A stretch of DNA of 64,000 nt from DATKDF01 sp963752045 (GTDB lineage: Bacteria > Acidobacteriota > Vicinamibacteria > Vicinamibacterales > SCN-69-37), in NCBI GenBank assembly GCA_963752045.1, contig CAVVWN010000010.1, positions 62,001 through 126,000 of the forward strand. The letters are read 5' to 3'. The translations under genes and the position numbers were made by a program. Shown here piece by piece: positions 26,001 to 33,941 of the stretch; the stretch's first letter is position 1, and each line of letters begins with the position of its first letter. The notes beneath the pieces are model-generated. The model had not been told where the DNA came from. It ran no database searches and saw only the letters and a list, made by a program, of their open reading frames with translations.

Positions 26001-26147
26001 GACGTGCCCGTCGGCCAGGGGCACGCGGTGCTCTTTGCCAACAACCCGGTCTGGCGCGGATCGACCGTCGGCAGCTACTTTCTCGTATTCAACGCGATCC
26101 TGAACTTCGACAACCTCAACGCGGGGAGGATGCTGGATCCGAAGTAG
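23013..26147 (+). CDS. Large secreted M14-family zinc carboxypeptidase
   Basis: This 1044-residue exported protein has a signal peptide and an M14 catalytic domain. Zinc ligands H189 and E192 are in TIHSGEAGAPTALME, and a third His candidate is in QVLHDLHESVPYLY near 300. A second module after about residue 690 contains a run like a glutamine-amidotransferase or ThuA-type domain (VALMHTWQRTQTEGWWRYAFD and YDVIMFAPGGGSG). Two Gly/Arg-rich low-complexity inserts occur near 505-530 and 890-915. The long architecture is common in acidobacterial secreted peptidases. The ATG at 23013 has GAGG nine bases before it. It likely trims peptides outside the cell. Confidence 0.86.
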   Translation: MTRQSLQRLIVGLALGATPVLLLADQARPAGRPAPANDLAAAKPGRDPSQAIDEAYTQKIKEYTTESFFLSPLVDYLPASPTVPTPMAVLGDIAGAPGKLPYSHEVYAYMRMLEKATPRVKVFSIGRTEEGREMIAVAVASEALLARLEANRADLARLADPRSLDMDDALADEIARRAAPVYYITGTIHSGEAGAPTALMELAYRLAVDDSPYVRHIRENLITLITPVTEVDGRDRMVDLYEYEKAHPDRTKPNLVYWGKYVAHDNNRDAMGMTLKLTENVLNTFIDWKAQVLHDLHESVPYLYDNTIGDGPYNAWVDPLLTNEWQMIGWNNVQEMTRFGMPGVFAFGSFDTWSPGYLMFIAATHNGISRLYETFGNGGSAETRERTLSPNDTARTWFRQNPPLPRVMWSLRNNNNYQQTGLLVSLNYFATNKLVFLRNFYEKSKRSITKATTEGPAAYVLPSTDPRFGTQAELLRVLQKQRVEVSRATEAFTVQVRAARSERGAGAGERGAASQAGGAGGGARGAAPRMEAREFPAGSYIIRMDQPYSRIADALLDYQFWSPTDPQSRPYDDTGWTFPEGFNVQAFRVTDPQVLEVPVERLSTPVRAAGGFRTGPSGAPAKTAPAGATVFAVNHNADTALVALRYRLPNADIQVAEEPFDAGGASLSRGSFIIRNADQAALSEAATDLGIVLHPLDAAPEVAMHPARAARVALMHTWQRTQTEGWWRYAFDTIGLPYDYISTQDVARDANLRARYDVIMFAPGGGSGIGVIEGMPMFRDPIPWKKTELTPNIGVIDETDDMRPGLGWEGLQNLKRFIEQGGVYIGAGSAADFAIEFGLTRGVTMNTAGTGSRVVGSLLRSKLVDQKSPIAYGYQDDLAMYSDAGESFTVSAGAGGGGGRGGRGGDQRATGRGTPDDPDVVQGRPALDARFLAPERPTVQPWEYAMPTEEQLRNPLNIIPPELRPRVVVRFADQRELLVSGLLQGGGGIAQRPVVVDVPVGQGHAVLFANNPVWRGSTVGSYFLVFNAILNFDNLNAGRMLDPK

Positions 26148-26175
26148 TCCGAAGGTCCGAGGGGCCGAGGGGTGC
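26146..26175 (+). repeat. Short run of 8-bp GGTCCGAA-type repeats
   Basis: Three to four degenerate 8-bp units (AGTCCGAA, GGTCCGAG, GGGCCGAG, GGGGTGCG) start within the M14 peptidase stop codon and reach the next start codon. They belong to the same family as the array at 10066-11503, but here lie between two genes in the same direction. Confidence 0.6.
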
Positions 26176-26176
26176 G

Positions 26177-26782
26177 ATGAAGGCTGTCACGCTGAGCGTT
26201 GAGTTCGAGGCCGCCATCACGGACGTACTGAGCGAGGCGTTCAGGGACTATCCCGTCATGCGCTACGTGGTCGGCGAGGGGCCGGACTACGAAGCGCGGT
26301 TGCGGCGGCTCGTCGGGTTCTTCGTCGGCCGGCGGCTCCGGCAGGGTGGGCCGGGCCTTGGGGTGCGTGCGGGGGAGGCGATTGTCGCAGCCGCGGTCTT
26401 CACGCGTCCCGCCGAGCCGCCCGCTCCGCCAGAGGTGCTGGCCATGCGCGAGGCCGTCTGGCGCGACCTCGGCGAACCGGCCAGGGGCCGGTACGACGCG
26501 TACGTCGCGGCCGTCACGCCATTCGACCTGGGCCGGCCGCATCATCATCTGAACATGATCGGTGTCAGCCCGGCGCACCAGGGCCGCGGCCTGGCCCGGC
26601 CGATCCTCGAGGCGATGCGTCAGATGTCCGCCGATGACCCCCGATCGGCGGGCGTGTCGCTCACGACCGAGCTGTCCGCGAACGTGAAGCTGTACGAACG
26701 CTTCGGGTACACCGTGACGGGTCACGCGCGCGTGTCGCCCGAGCTCGAGACCTGGGGGATGTTCCTGCCGACGCGGCCGTAA
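26177..26782 (+). CDS. GNAT-family N-acetyltransferase
   Basis: The 201-residue protein has the acetyl-CoA-binding motif A of GNAT enzymes: MIGVSPAHQGRGLARPILEAM with the Q/R-x-x-G-x-G/A pattern, followed by SLTTELSANVKLYERFGY, the typical motif B end. Substrates of this subgroup are usually small amines or antibiotics but cannot be named here. The start is right after the short repeat array, 29 bases from the M14 peptidase stop, so transcription may be shared. Confidence 0.82.
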   Translation: MKAVTLSVEFEAAITDVLSEAFRDYPVMRYVVGEGPDYEARLRRLVGFFVGRRLRQGGPGLGVRAGEAIVAAAVFTRPAEPPAPPEVLAMREAVWRDLGEPARGRYDAYVAAVTPFDLGRPHHHLNMIGVSPAHQGRGLARPILEAMRQMSADDPRSAGVSLTTELSANVKLYERFGYTVTGHARVSPELETWGMFLPTRP

Positions 26783-26833
26783 CCACGCGATCCGCCGCCT
26801 GACATCATCGGGTAGCGATATCATTCTCGGCCG

Positions 26834-28069
26834 ATGCGCGGCGCGATTCGACGTCCGGCCGGCCAGGCGGCGCTTGGCCTGCTCCTTTGCTGGACCCTCC
26901 TCGTCACGGTGCTGCGCGCCGTGCGCTGGCCGAACGACTTTGCCGAGGCGCACTGGCTGCTCGACTACCGGCTGGGGATCATCAAACGCGGGCTTCCGGG
27001 CGAGCTGGTCTCGCAGGCCGCGGGTCTTCTCGGCGGACAGCCGACCGAGGGGCTCATCGCCGGCGTGTCGGCCGCGATCTTCGCGATGCTCGCCGCCGCG
27101 TTGCTCTTCGTCGCGTGGCGAATTCTCGTTCGCGATGGCGTTTCGCCGGCCTCGGTCATTACCGCCGTGGCGTGCCTGTCTTCGTCGTATGTGGTGATGG
27201 CGGCGCACCTCGTGGGGTACTTCGATCACCTCGTCGCGCTCGCGACGATGGCCGCCGTGGCGCTCGCGCTCCGGGGGCGCGGCTGGTGGGCGGGCGGCGC
27301 GCTCGCGGCCGCGGTGTTCGTCCACGAGCAGGCCCTGGTGGTCGGGTTCCCAGCCCTGGCCGTCGCCTGGCTGTTCGTGCGGGATGCCCGGCGGCGGCGC
27401 GGCGACCGGCCGATGCCGCTTCTGCCTCTCGGCCTGCCGCTCGTGTCGTTTGGCGTGCTCGCGGCTGCCGGCGCGGGTCTTTCGCCCGACATGTTCCAGG
27501 ACGTCTTCGTGCGCCACCTCGAGTCGTTTCCGTTCGTGGCCGGCGACATGCACCTGTTCGTTCCCGAGTGGCTCGCGACCGGCGTGCTCGACAGTGCCGG
27601 GACGCAGGCGCACCGATTCGTCGAGCGGCTCGTCTCGCGCGACATCCTCATTCTCATCCTGCCCACGACGCTCGCGCTTGTGGCCTTCGCCCTGGACCGG
27701 TTCGACGTCGGCGGGCGCCTCAGGGTCGCGGCGCTCGTGGCCGCGGTGCTTGCGCCACAGGTGCTGCACATGGCCGGCTGGGACACCGTACGGATCTGGA
27801 CGTTCTCCATCCTTGCGGCCTTCATGTGCGCCTGGATCGTCGCCGAGACGTGCCCCAGGCGCGAGCGGGCAGCGTCGCCGGCGCTCCTCGTCGCCGCGGT
27901 CGCCGCGGTAATTCTCAATGCGGTGCTGACGGTTCCCCTCTATGACAACCTCGTGGAGCGGCAGGAGCTCGCGTTGCGCCTGTGGCTCTACGCGCCGGTC
28001 GTCGCCGCGTGCGCCTGGCTGCTGCTTCGCTCTGCGGCAACGGCGACTCCAGGCGACGAAGCGGTCTGA
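26834..28069 (+). CDS. Polytopic membrane protein, function unknown
   Basis: About nine to ten membrane segments are predicted, including AALGLLLCWTLLVTVLRAV, YVVMAAHLVGYFDHLVALAT and ILILILPTTLALVAFAL. Loops are short, and acidic or aromatic residues in the first loop (NDFAEAHWLLDY) recall membrane glycosyltransferases, but no clear catalytic motif was found. It precedes the M28 peptidase gene by 46 bases and could be co-transcribed. A role in exported glycan or lipid handling is only a guess. Confidence 0.55.
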   Translation: MRGAIRRPAGQAALGLLLCWTLLVTVLRAVRWPNDFAEAHWLLDYRLGIIKRGLPGELVSQAAGLLGGQPTEGLIAGVSAAIFAMLAAALLFVAWRILVRDGVSPASVITAVACLSSSYVVMAAHLVGYFDHLVALATMAAVALALRGRGWWAGGALAAAVFVHEQALVVGFPALAVAWLFVRDARRRRGDRPMPLLPLGLPLVSFGVLAAAGAGLSPDMFQDVFVRHLESFPFVAGDMHLFVPEWLATGVLDSAGTQAHRFVERLVSRDILILILPTTLALVAFALDRFDVGGRLRVAALVAAVLAPQVLHMAGWDTVRIWTFSILAAFMCAWIVAETCPRRERAASPALLVAAVAAVILNAVLTVPLYDNLVERQELALRLWLYAPVVAACAWLLLRSAATATPGDEAV

Positions 28070-28115
28070 CGGGGCCGCGCGTCGCGCAGTGTATGCTGCT
28101 TGCCGGAGCGTGAGT

Positions 28116-29072
28116 GTGAGACAGCGCATTGGCACGCGCGTGCTGCTACTGACCGTCCTGGCCGCGGCGTGTTCGGTCGCCAGGTCGCAGCACGCGGCGC
28201 CCGAGATTGACCGCGAGCAGTTGTTGACGGACCTGCGCGTGCTCTCGGCCGACGACATGGAGGGCCGGCTCACCGGGACGCGCGGCGGCGAGAAGGCGAG
28301 GGCCTACGTCGGCGAGCGGTTCCGCGCGTCCGGCATCGAGCCGGCCGGCGACTCGTACGAACACCCCTTCGAATTTCCCGTCCGAAGCCGAACCGGTGAG
28401 GTGCAGCGGACGGGCGTGAACGTCATCGGCCGGGTGGCTGGCCACTCGACGCCCGATCGCGCCATCGTCATCACCGCGCATTACGACCACCTGGGCGCGC
28501 AGGGCACACGCGTCTTCAACGGCGCCGACGACAACGCCTCCGGCACGGCGGCGCTCTTTGCCGTGGGCCGCCACTTCACCGCGAACCGGCCGGCCAACTC
28601 CCTGATCCTGGCGGCGCTCGACGGGGAAGAAGCCGGCCTTGCCGGCGCACTCGCGTTCGTCCGGTCGCCGCCGGTGCCGCTCGGGTCGATCGCGCTCAAC
28701 CTCAACCTCGACATGATTGGGCGCGACCCGAACAACCTGCTGTTCGCCGTCGGCACCTACCACTATCCCTTCCTGAAGCCGTTCATCGAGGAGGTGGCGC
28801 GCCGGGCGCCCGTCACCCTGCGGACCGGGCACGACGAACCCGGCAAACCCGAGGACTGGACGCGCGATTCGGACCACTTCGTGTTCCACGAGCGGGGCAT
28901 CCCCTTCATCTACTTCGGTGTCGAGGACTTCGCCGAGCACCACGCCGAGACCGACGACTACGAGACCCTGACGCACGACTTCTACGTCCGGGCGGTCGAG
29001 ACGATCATCGATGCCATCGGCGTCTTCGACGCCAACCTCGACGCGATCGCGCGCGAGCGCGGATCGCGGTAG
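28116..29072 (+). CDS. M28-family zinc aminopeptidase, probably a lipoprotein
   Basis: An N-terminal signal segment ends in LAAAC, a likely lipoprotein cysteine. The M28 zinc-ligand set is present: H and D of HYDHLG, the bridging Asp in GADDNASG, the E-E of DGEEAGLAG, the Asp of NLDMIGR, and a late His in HHAETDDYETLTHDFY. These place it with secreted aminopeptidases of the Streptomyces/IAP type that remove N-terminal residues from peptides. The GTG at 28116 is preferred because GGAG sits seven bases ahead; a GTG six bases upstream is the alternative. It may share a transcript with the preceding membrane protein. Confidence 0.86.
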   Translation: MRQRIGTRVLLLTVLAAACSVARSQHAAPEIDREQLLTDLRVLSADDMEGRLTGTRGGEKARAYVGERFRASGIEPAGDSYEHPFEFPVRSRTGEVQRTGVNVIGRVAGHSTPDRAIVITAHYDHLGAQGTRVFNGADDNASGTAALFAVGRHFTANRPANSLILAALDGEEAGLAGALAFVRSPPVPLGSIALNLNLDMIGRDPNNLLFAVGTYHYPFLKPFIEEVARRAPVTLRTGHDEPGKPEDWTRDSDHFVFHERGIPFIYFGVEDFAEHHAETDDYETLTHDFYVRAVETIIDAIGVFDANLDAIARERGSR

Positions 29073-29163
29073 GGCCGGAACGGCAAATCGCTCGGGCCGA
29101 CGGAACAGACTTCGTTGCGGAGCCGTCGATCCTTCTGATGGCACCTGGGAAGGAGATCCATAC

Positions 29164-29457
29164 ATGGCCACTCGAACCTGGTGGGAGTCCGTTGAGACGC
29201 ACGGCAGCCGCGTTGCCGAGAAAGTGAAGGAGCTCGTCGCCGAAGGCAACATCCGGCGCATCAGAATCCGCCAGCGCGACCGGGTCGTCGCCGAGTTCCC
29301 GCTGACGGTGGGCGTGGTCGGCGCGGTGTTTGCCCCGGTGCTTGCCGCCATCGGCGCCATCACCGCGCTCGTCACCGACTGCACGCTCGACGTCGAGCGC
29401 GAAGTCCGAACGGAGGACGCCAAGCCGGTAAACGAGCAGGACGCGCAGCCGGTGTAG
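29164..29457 (+). CDS. DUF4342 small protein
   Basis: The 97-residue product matches the DUF4342 pattern: a helical N-terminus (SRVAEKVKELVAEGNIRRI), a basic strand (RIRQRDRVVAEFPLTVG) and a hydrophobic helix (GAVFAPVLAAIGAITALV) followed by an acidic tail. The family is small and of unknown biochemical role; the hydrophobic helix suggests membrane association. An AAGGAG site precedes the ATG at 29164. It sits between the M28 peptidase and the ureohydrolase, in the same direction. Confidence 0.75.
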   Translation: MATRTWWESVETHGSRVAEKVKELVAEGNIRRIRIRQRDRVVAEFPLTVGVVGAVFAPVLAAIGAITALVTDCTLDVEREVRTEDAKPVNEQDAQPV

Positions 29458-29534
29458 TTCACGGCGAAGCCTCGCGGCCCCCTGTCCTTTGCCCGCGGCC
29501 CTCTATAGACTCTCCGGATGCGGGAGGCCCGCGC

Positions 29535-30344
29535 GTGATTGGCCGGCCGGTGCTCGTCGGCGTGCCCTATGACGCCAGCTCGTCGTTCGTCCGCGGGGCC
29601 GCCGAAGGCCCCGCGCGCATCCGAGCGTCGCTCTCGTCGCCGGCCGGCAACGGCTGGTCCGAGCTGATGGTCGATGCGCTCAGCCCGCCCCAGGGACTCG
29701 AGGACCTTGGCGACCTGGACCTGCCCGCCGACGCGCGGGCGCGCGACCGGATCGCGGACGCCTTTTCAGCGCTTGCGCGGAGCGATCGCCGATTCATCGC
29801 CCTTGGCGGCGATCACTCCATCACGTATCCCATCCTCCGCGGTCTCGGCCGGCGCGAATCGGGATTGACAGTCCTCCAGGTCGACGCGCATCCCGACCTC
29901 TATGACGAGTACGACGGCGACCGCTACTCTCATGCCTGTCCGTTTGCGCGAATCATGGAGGAAGGTCTGGCGATGCGCCTCGTGCAGGTCGGTATCCGCG
30001 CGATGAGCGGCGCGCAGGTGCCCCAGGTGACCCGCTTTGGCGTCGAGCAGATCAGCATGCGCGACTGGGCGGATGGCGGTCGTCCGTCGCTTGCCGGCGA
30101 CGTGTACCTGTCGATCGACCTCGATGGCCTCGACCCGGCTTTTGCCCCGGGCGTCTCGCATCCGGAGCCCGGCGGCCTCACCGTGCGCGACCTGCTCGGG
30201 ATGATTCACACGCTCAACGGCCGGCTCGTCGGCGCCGACATCGTGGAGCTGAATCCGAGCCGCGACGTCGCCAACCTGACCGCCGGCGTGGCGGCCAAGC
30301 TCGTCAAGGAACTCACCGGCCACTTCCTGGCCGACGGCTCGTGA
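29535..30344 (+). CDS. Ureohydrolase (agmatinase/arginase family)
   Basis: The binuclear manganese site of the ureohydrolase fold is complete: H94 in GGDHS, D117-H119-D121 in DAHPD, and D195/D197 in SIDLDGLDPAFAPG. Family members remove urea from agmatine, arginine, guanidinobutyrate or formiminoglutamate. The sequence alone does not settle which; the adjacent APC permease and the DDAH-like gene argue for arginine or another guanidino compound. The stop overlaps the permease start (TGATG), indicating a coupled operon. The start is GTG, with a weak GGAGG ten bases before. Confidence 0.9.
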   Translation: MIGRPVLVGVPYDASSSFVRGAAEGPARIRASLSSPAGNGWSELMVDALSPPQGLEDLGDLDLPADARARDRIADAFSALARSDRRFIALGGDHSITYPILRGLGRRESGLTVLQVDAHPDLYDEYDGDRYSHACPFARIMEEGLAMRLVQVGIRAMSGAQVPQVTRFGVEQISMRDWADGGRPSLAGDVYLSIDLDGLDPAFAPGVSHPEPGGLTVRDLLGMIHTLNGRLVGADIVELNPSRDVANLTAGVAAKLVKELTGHFLADGS

Positions 30345-31660
30345 TGGCCACGGTCGCGCCGGCGGCGTCGCGTCAGGTCGGGCTGCCGACCGCACTCGCT
30401 CTGGTGGTCGGCGGCATGATCGGGTCCGGCGTGTTCATGCTGCCGGCCTCGCTGGCACCGTACCGGGGCGTGAGCCTCATCGGCTGGGTCGTGTCGGCGG
30501 GCGGAAGCGTGCTGCTGGCACTCGTCTTCGCGCGGCTGGCGCGCGCGCATCCGGCCACCGGCGGCCCGTACGCCTACACGCGACGGGCCTTCGGCGACTT
30601 CGCGGGTTTCCTCGTCGGCTGGGGCTACTGGATCTCCTGCTGGACTACCAATGGCGCGCTCGCCGTGGCTTTTGTCGGCTACCTCGACCCGTTCTTCCCC
30701 TCCGCCGTTCGCAACCCGGCCACGGCGGGACTCATGGCCGTGGCGACGGTGTGGACGCTGACGTTCGTCAACAGCCGCGGCGTACGGGCCGCCGGGCAGG
30801 TGCAGGTGACCACCACGGTGCTGAAGGTGCTGCCGCTCCTGCTCATCGGGTTCGCGGGTCTCACGCGATTCGCGCCGGAGCATTTCGTCGTGGCCGAGAC
30901 GGGCCCGGCAGGACTCGGGGCCGACGTCATCGCGGTCGTGACGCTGACGCTCTGGGCCTTCCTCGGACTCGAGACGGCCACGATTCCGGCCGGCAGCGTG
31001 CGCGATGCCGCGCGGGTCATTCCGAGGGCCACCGTGATCGGCACGCTCTCGGCCGCGGCCATCTACGTCGTGAGCACGGTCGGCGTCATGAGTGTCGTGC
31101 CGCCGGATGTGCTCGCCGGGACGACGGCGCCCTTTGCCGATGCGGCGCGGGTCCTCTTTGGTGACGCGGCCGCGCTCCTCGTGGCGGCCGGCGCGGCCAT
31201 TTCCTGTTTCGGCGCGCTCAACGCCTGGGTGCTGCTCGTCGGCCAGATGCCGATGGCGATGGCGCACGACGGGCTGTTCCCACGGGCCTTCGGGACGCTC
31301 TCGGCGCGCGGCACGCCGACGCGCGGCATGGTGATCGGCGGCGTCCTCACCACCGCGCTCATCGCCACCAACTACACGCAGGGGCTCGTGGCGCTCTTCA
31401 CGTTCATCATCCTGCTCGCGACGCTCAGCGTGCTCGTGCCCTACGCGTTCTGCTCGCTGGCCGTGTTCCTCGGCCGGTCCACCGACGTGCCGCTCTCGCG
31501 CGGGGCCGCGATCGTGGCTGGGCTCGCCTTCGTGTACGCGCTCATCGCCATCGGCGGGGCAGGGGCCGACACCGTCTATTGGGGATTCCTGCTGCTGTTG
31601 TCGGGCCTGCCCGTTTACGTGTGGGTCATGCGCCGCGAGCGGCGCGGAGCGTCGGCGTGA
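30344..31660 (+). CDS. APC-family amino acid permease
   Basis: This polytopic protein of about 438 residues has twelve predicted membrane segments. The first holds the APC signature GGMIGSGVFMLPASL, with the unwound G-S-G segment that binds the substrate, and helix six carries FLGLETATIPAGS. Overall it fits arginine/agmatine-type or basic amino acid antiporters (AdiC/CadB/ArcD-like). The gene overlaps both neighbours: its start overlaps the ureohydrolase stop (TGATG) and its stop overlaps the next start (GTGA). Being between the two enzymes, it probably imports their substrate or exports the product. Confidence 0.88.
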   Translation: MATVAPAASRQVGLPTALALVVGGMIGSGVFMLPASLAPYRGVSLIGWVVSAGGSVLLALVFARLARAHPATGGPYAYTRRAFGDFAGFLVGWGYWISCWTTNGALAVAFVGYLDPFFPSAVRNPATAGLMAVATVWTLTFVNSRGVRAAGQVQVTTTVLKVLPLLLIGFAGLTRFAPEHFVVAETGPAGLGADVIAVVTLTLWAFLGLETATIPAGSVRDAARVIPRATVIGTLSAAAIYVVSTVGVMSVVPPDVLAGTTAPFADAARVLFGDAAALLVAAGAAISCFGALNAWVLLVGQMPMAMAHDGLFPRAFGTLSARGTPTRGMVIGGVLTTALIATNYTQGLVALFTFIILLATLSVLVPYAFCSLAVFLGRSTDVPLSRGAAIVAGLAFVYALIAIGGAGADTVYWGFLLLLSGLPVYVWVMRRERRGASA

Positions 31661-32541
31661 GTCCGGCGGTTCTCGGGTCCATGTCCGAGGTCGGCCGCAT
31701 CACCGACATCGTCCTGAAGCACCCGCACGAAGCCTTCGGCAGTCAGGCCCGTGTCGACGCCGAGTGGGAAGCCCTCAACTTCACCGCGCGACCGGACTTC
31801 GGGCGGGCGCTCGACGAGTACGCGGCGTTCGTGGACCTGCTCCGCCCGCGCGAGCTCACGCTCAGGTGCCTGCCAGACACGCCCGGCGTCGGGCTCGACT
31901 CGGTCTACGTGCGAGACGCTTCGGTCGTCTGTCCGCGGGGCGTGGTGCTCTGCTCGATGGGCAAGCCGGCGCGTGAAGGTGAGCCGGCCGCCCAGGGCGC
32001 GGCCTATCGCGAGTGGGGGATTCCGGTCGTGGGCGCGATCGAACGTCCCGGCCGTCTCGAAGGTGGCGACGTCGTCTGGCTCGACGACCGGACCGTCGTC
32101 GTGGGTCGCGGATACCGCACGAACGACGAGGGCATTCGCCAGTTTCGCGCCCTGCTCGGCGGGGATATCGATGCTTGCATCACCGTGCCGCTGCCGCACT
32201 GGCGCGGTCCCGATGATGTGTTCCACCTGATGTCGATCCTGAGCCCGGTCGACACGGATCTCGCGGTCGTGTATTCGCCGCTCTTGCCGGTGCCGCTCCG
32301 CGAACTGCTCGTCGATCGTGGCGTGAGACTCGTCGACGTGCCCGACGAAGAGTTCGGGTCGATGGCCGCCAACGTGCTGGCCGTGGCGCCGCGGCGGTGC
32401 GTGATGCTCGACGGGAATCCGGTGACGCGAAGGCGGCTCGAAGCGGCTGGCGCCGACGTGTCCGTGTACGACGGCCGCGAAATCAGCGTGAAGGGAGGAG
32501 GCGGGCCGACCTGCCTCTCCCGCCCCCTCCGAAGGACCTGA
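31657..32541 (+). CDS. DDAH-like amidinohydrolase (dimethylarginine / arginine deiminase fold)
   Basis: Motifs of the amidinotransferase-superfamily hydrolases are present: the Asp-bearing LDSVYVRDASV, the acidic EGGDVVWL, the catalytic His in DVFHLMSILS, and the nucleophilic Cys (about residue 286) in GGGPTCLSRPL. The length of 294 suits dimethylargininase, which gives citrulline and dimethylamine from methylated arginines; arginine deiminase-like or other roles are possible. The GTG at 31657 overlaps the permease stop (GTGA) and has a GGAG site; the ATG at 31681 is the alternative. It completes a three-gene unit with ureohydrolase and permease. Confidence 0.87.
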   Translation: MSPAVLGSMSEVGRITDIVLKHPHEAFGSQARVDAEWEALNFTARPDFGRALDEYAAFVDLLRPRELTLRCLPDTPGVGLDSVYVRDASVVCPRGVVLCSMGKPAREGEPAAQGAAYREWGIPVVGAIERPGRLEGGDVVWLDDRTVVVGRGYRTNDEGIRQFRALLGGDIDACITVPLPHWRGPDDVFHLMSILSPVDTDLAVVYSPLLPVPLRELLVDRGVRLVDVPDEEFGSMAANVLAVAPRRCVMLDGNPVTRRRLEAAGADVSVYDGREISVKGGGGPTCLSRPLRRT

Positions 32542-32575
32542 TGGTGATTCGCCGACGACCTCGAGCCGCAGCCGA

Positions 32576-33439
32576 CTACTGCCCGCGTCTCACGTTCACG
32601 ATGAACTCGCCGGCGTTGTCGCCGACGGCGTTGTCGTTGATGCCGAGCCAGAGCCGGCCGTCGGCGGTCATCGTGAGGGGCGCCGTGATGTCGCCGATCG
32701 GGAAGGCCCGCTCGTCGCCGATCTTCGCGATGAGCATGCCGAAGGGCTGATCCTGGAGGGGCAGGCCGCGAGGCCGCGCGCCGGGGAGGCCGGCGGCCGT
32801 CGACGTCTGCCGGGCGTTCACGCGGACCTGTCCCGTCACCGTGAAGCGCAGCCGGTCGCCGCGCCGGACGTTCAGCCCGCTGTTGGTCCAGGCCTGCGTC
32901 CCCGCCACCGTGATGGGCCCGGCCTCGGTGCCCCGCCATCCGGCCGGCGCGGCGGCGCCCGTGCCGCTGCCGGGCAGCTGGGTCGGGCGCGCGCCGAAGA
33001 TCTCCCTCGCGCGTCCCGTGTTGAGGTAAATCCGGCTGATGCGATCGACCTGCGCGATTTCCTGCCGGCCGTTCGTCCGCCACCGCAACTCGCGGGGCCG
33101 GAGATCCTCGAACCGTCCGTGCCAGAAATTGCCGTCACGGAACATCACCATCTGCTCGTTCGGATCACCAGGCAGCGAGGCCAGCTCGTCGGCCGATGGC
33201 GTGCCGCCCGCGTAGTCGATGACCGCCACCTGCTCGAGTCCGTAGCTCAGCTCTTCGCCGTTGGCCCGCTCGAGGTTCAATTCGCCTCTGGGCATCGACG
33301 GACTGGGCTCCGAGCTCGAGGCCACCGCGCCCGAGACGCGCTCGCCGTTTGTGAGTATGTACGTGACCGAACTCTGCGCGCTGAGGACGCCGAGCGCGCC
33401 GGCCGCTACGATCGCAAGGACAAGGAATCGTCGTGTCAT
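32576..33439 (-). CDS. Secreted protein with C-terminal PA-IL/LecA-like lectin domain
   Basis: A signal peptide (VLAIVAAGALGVLSAQ) is followed by an SH3-like N-terminal region (VTYILTNGERVSGAVAS) and a C-terminal domain beginning near residue 165. The latter shows the PA-IL-like lectin pattern: RRGDRLRFTVTGQVRVNA, then GMLIAKIGDERAFPIG and the calcium/sugar-site-like GRLWLGINDNAVGDNAGEF. The lectin domain suggests binding of galactose-like sugars at the surface, but the paired N-terminal domain is unknown. It is convergent with the DDAH gene and 75 bases from the broken SnoaL gene. Confidence 0.7.
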   Translation of the reverse strand: MTRRFLVLAIVAAGALGVLSAQSSVTYILTNGERVSGAVASSSEPSPSMPRGELNLERANGEELSYGLEQVAVIDYAGGTPSADELASLPGDPNEQMVMFRDGNFWHGRFEDLRPRELRWRTNGRQEIAQVDRISRIYLNTGRAREIFGARPTQLPGSGTGAAAPAGWRGTEAGPITVAGTQAWTNSGLNVRRGDRLRFTVTGQVRVNARQTSTAAGLPGARPRGLPLQDQPFGMLIAKIGDERAFPIGDITAPLTMTADGRLWLGINDNAVGDNAGEFIVNVRRGQ

Positions 33440-33514
33440 GTTCTATCTCCCGTTCCTCTTCATCATATGTAATGGTCCGGAGGCAGGCCAGACTGCTTGC
33501 AGACTGGCCGGGCG

Positions 33515-33941
33515 TCAGGAGGCCGGCTTGACCTTGAGGACGCCGGCATTGACGAGCGTGCCGGTGAAATCGAAGAGATGATTGGCGCTCTCGATCCCGT
33601 CGGGAGACACGACATATTCAGCCGCGCCCCGGAACTCGATCCGCGTGCCCGCTTTGGCCTCGCCGTAGAACTTGCCCGAGAGCGTGCCGGAGAAACGCCA
33701 GAAGATGGCGACGCGCGTGCCCTCGACGATCGGCGTGTCCCACGAGAAATCCATGTCAGGAAACGCCTCGAGCCAGTACTCGGTACACTTCGCGGATGTT
33801 CGCGCGGCCGACGACCGTGCCCGCCGCCGGACTCGTGAACGTACCCTGCTCGGTGTGGTCGGCCGCGAGCCGCTGGGAATCGCGGCTCGCAAACGACGCC
33901 CGATGACGCTCGAGTAAGGCATCGATCTCGGCGCGGGTCAT
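33515..33941 (-). pseudogene. SnoaL-like/NTF2 protein, split by a single extra base
   Basis: The N-terminal frame reads MTRAEIDALLERHRASFASR and continues to NIREVY; the C-terminal frame continues as EYWLEAFPDMDFSWDTPIVEG and ends GVLKVKPAS. Removing one base at about 33782 joins them into a single SnoaL-like protein of about 141 residues. It is a paralogue of the intact gene at 9637, sharing the first five and the last residues nearly exactly. It is divergent from the TetR gene, so the TetR operator lies between them. Decay or a sequence error are both possible. Confidence 0.65.

Noticed and set aside
22986..26024. Very long minus-strand open frame (about 1000 codons)
   Set aside because: It lies opposite the M14 peptidase gene, has a His/Arg-rich composition typical of antisense frames in GC-rich DNA, and shows no domain.
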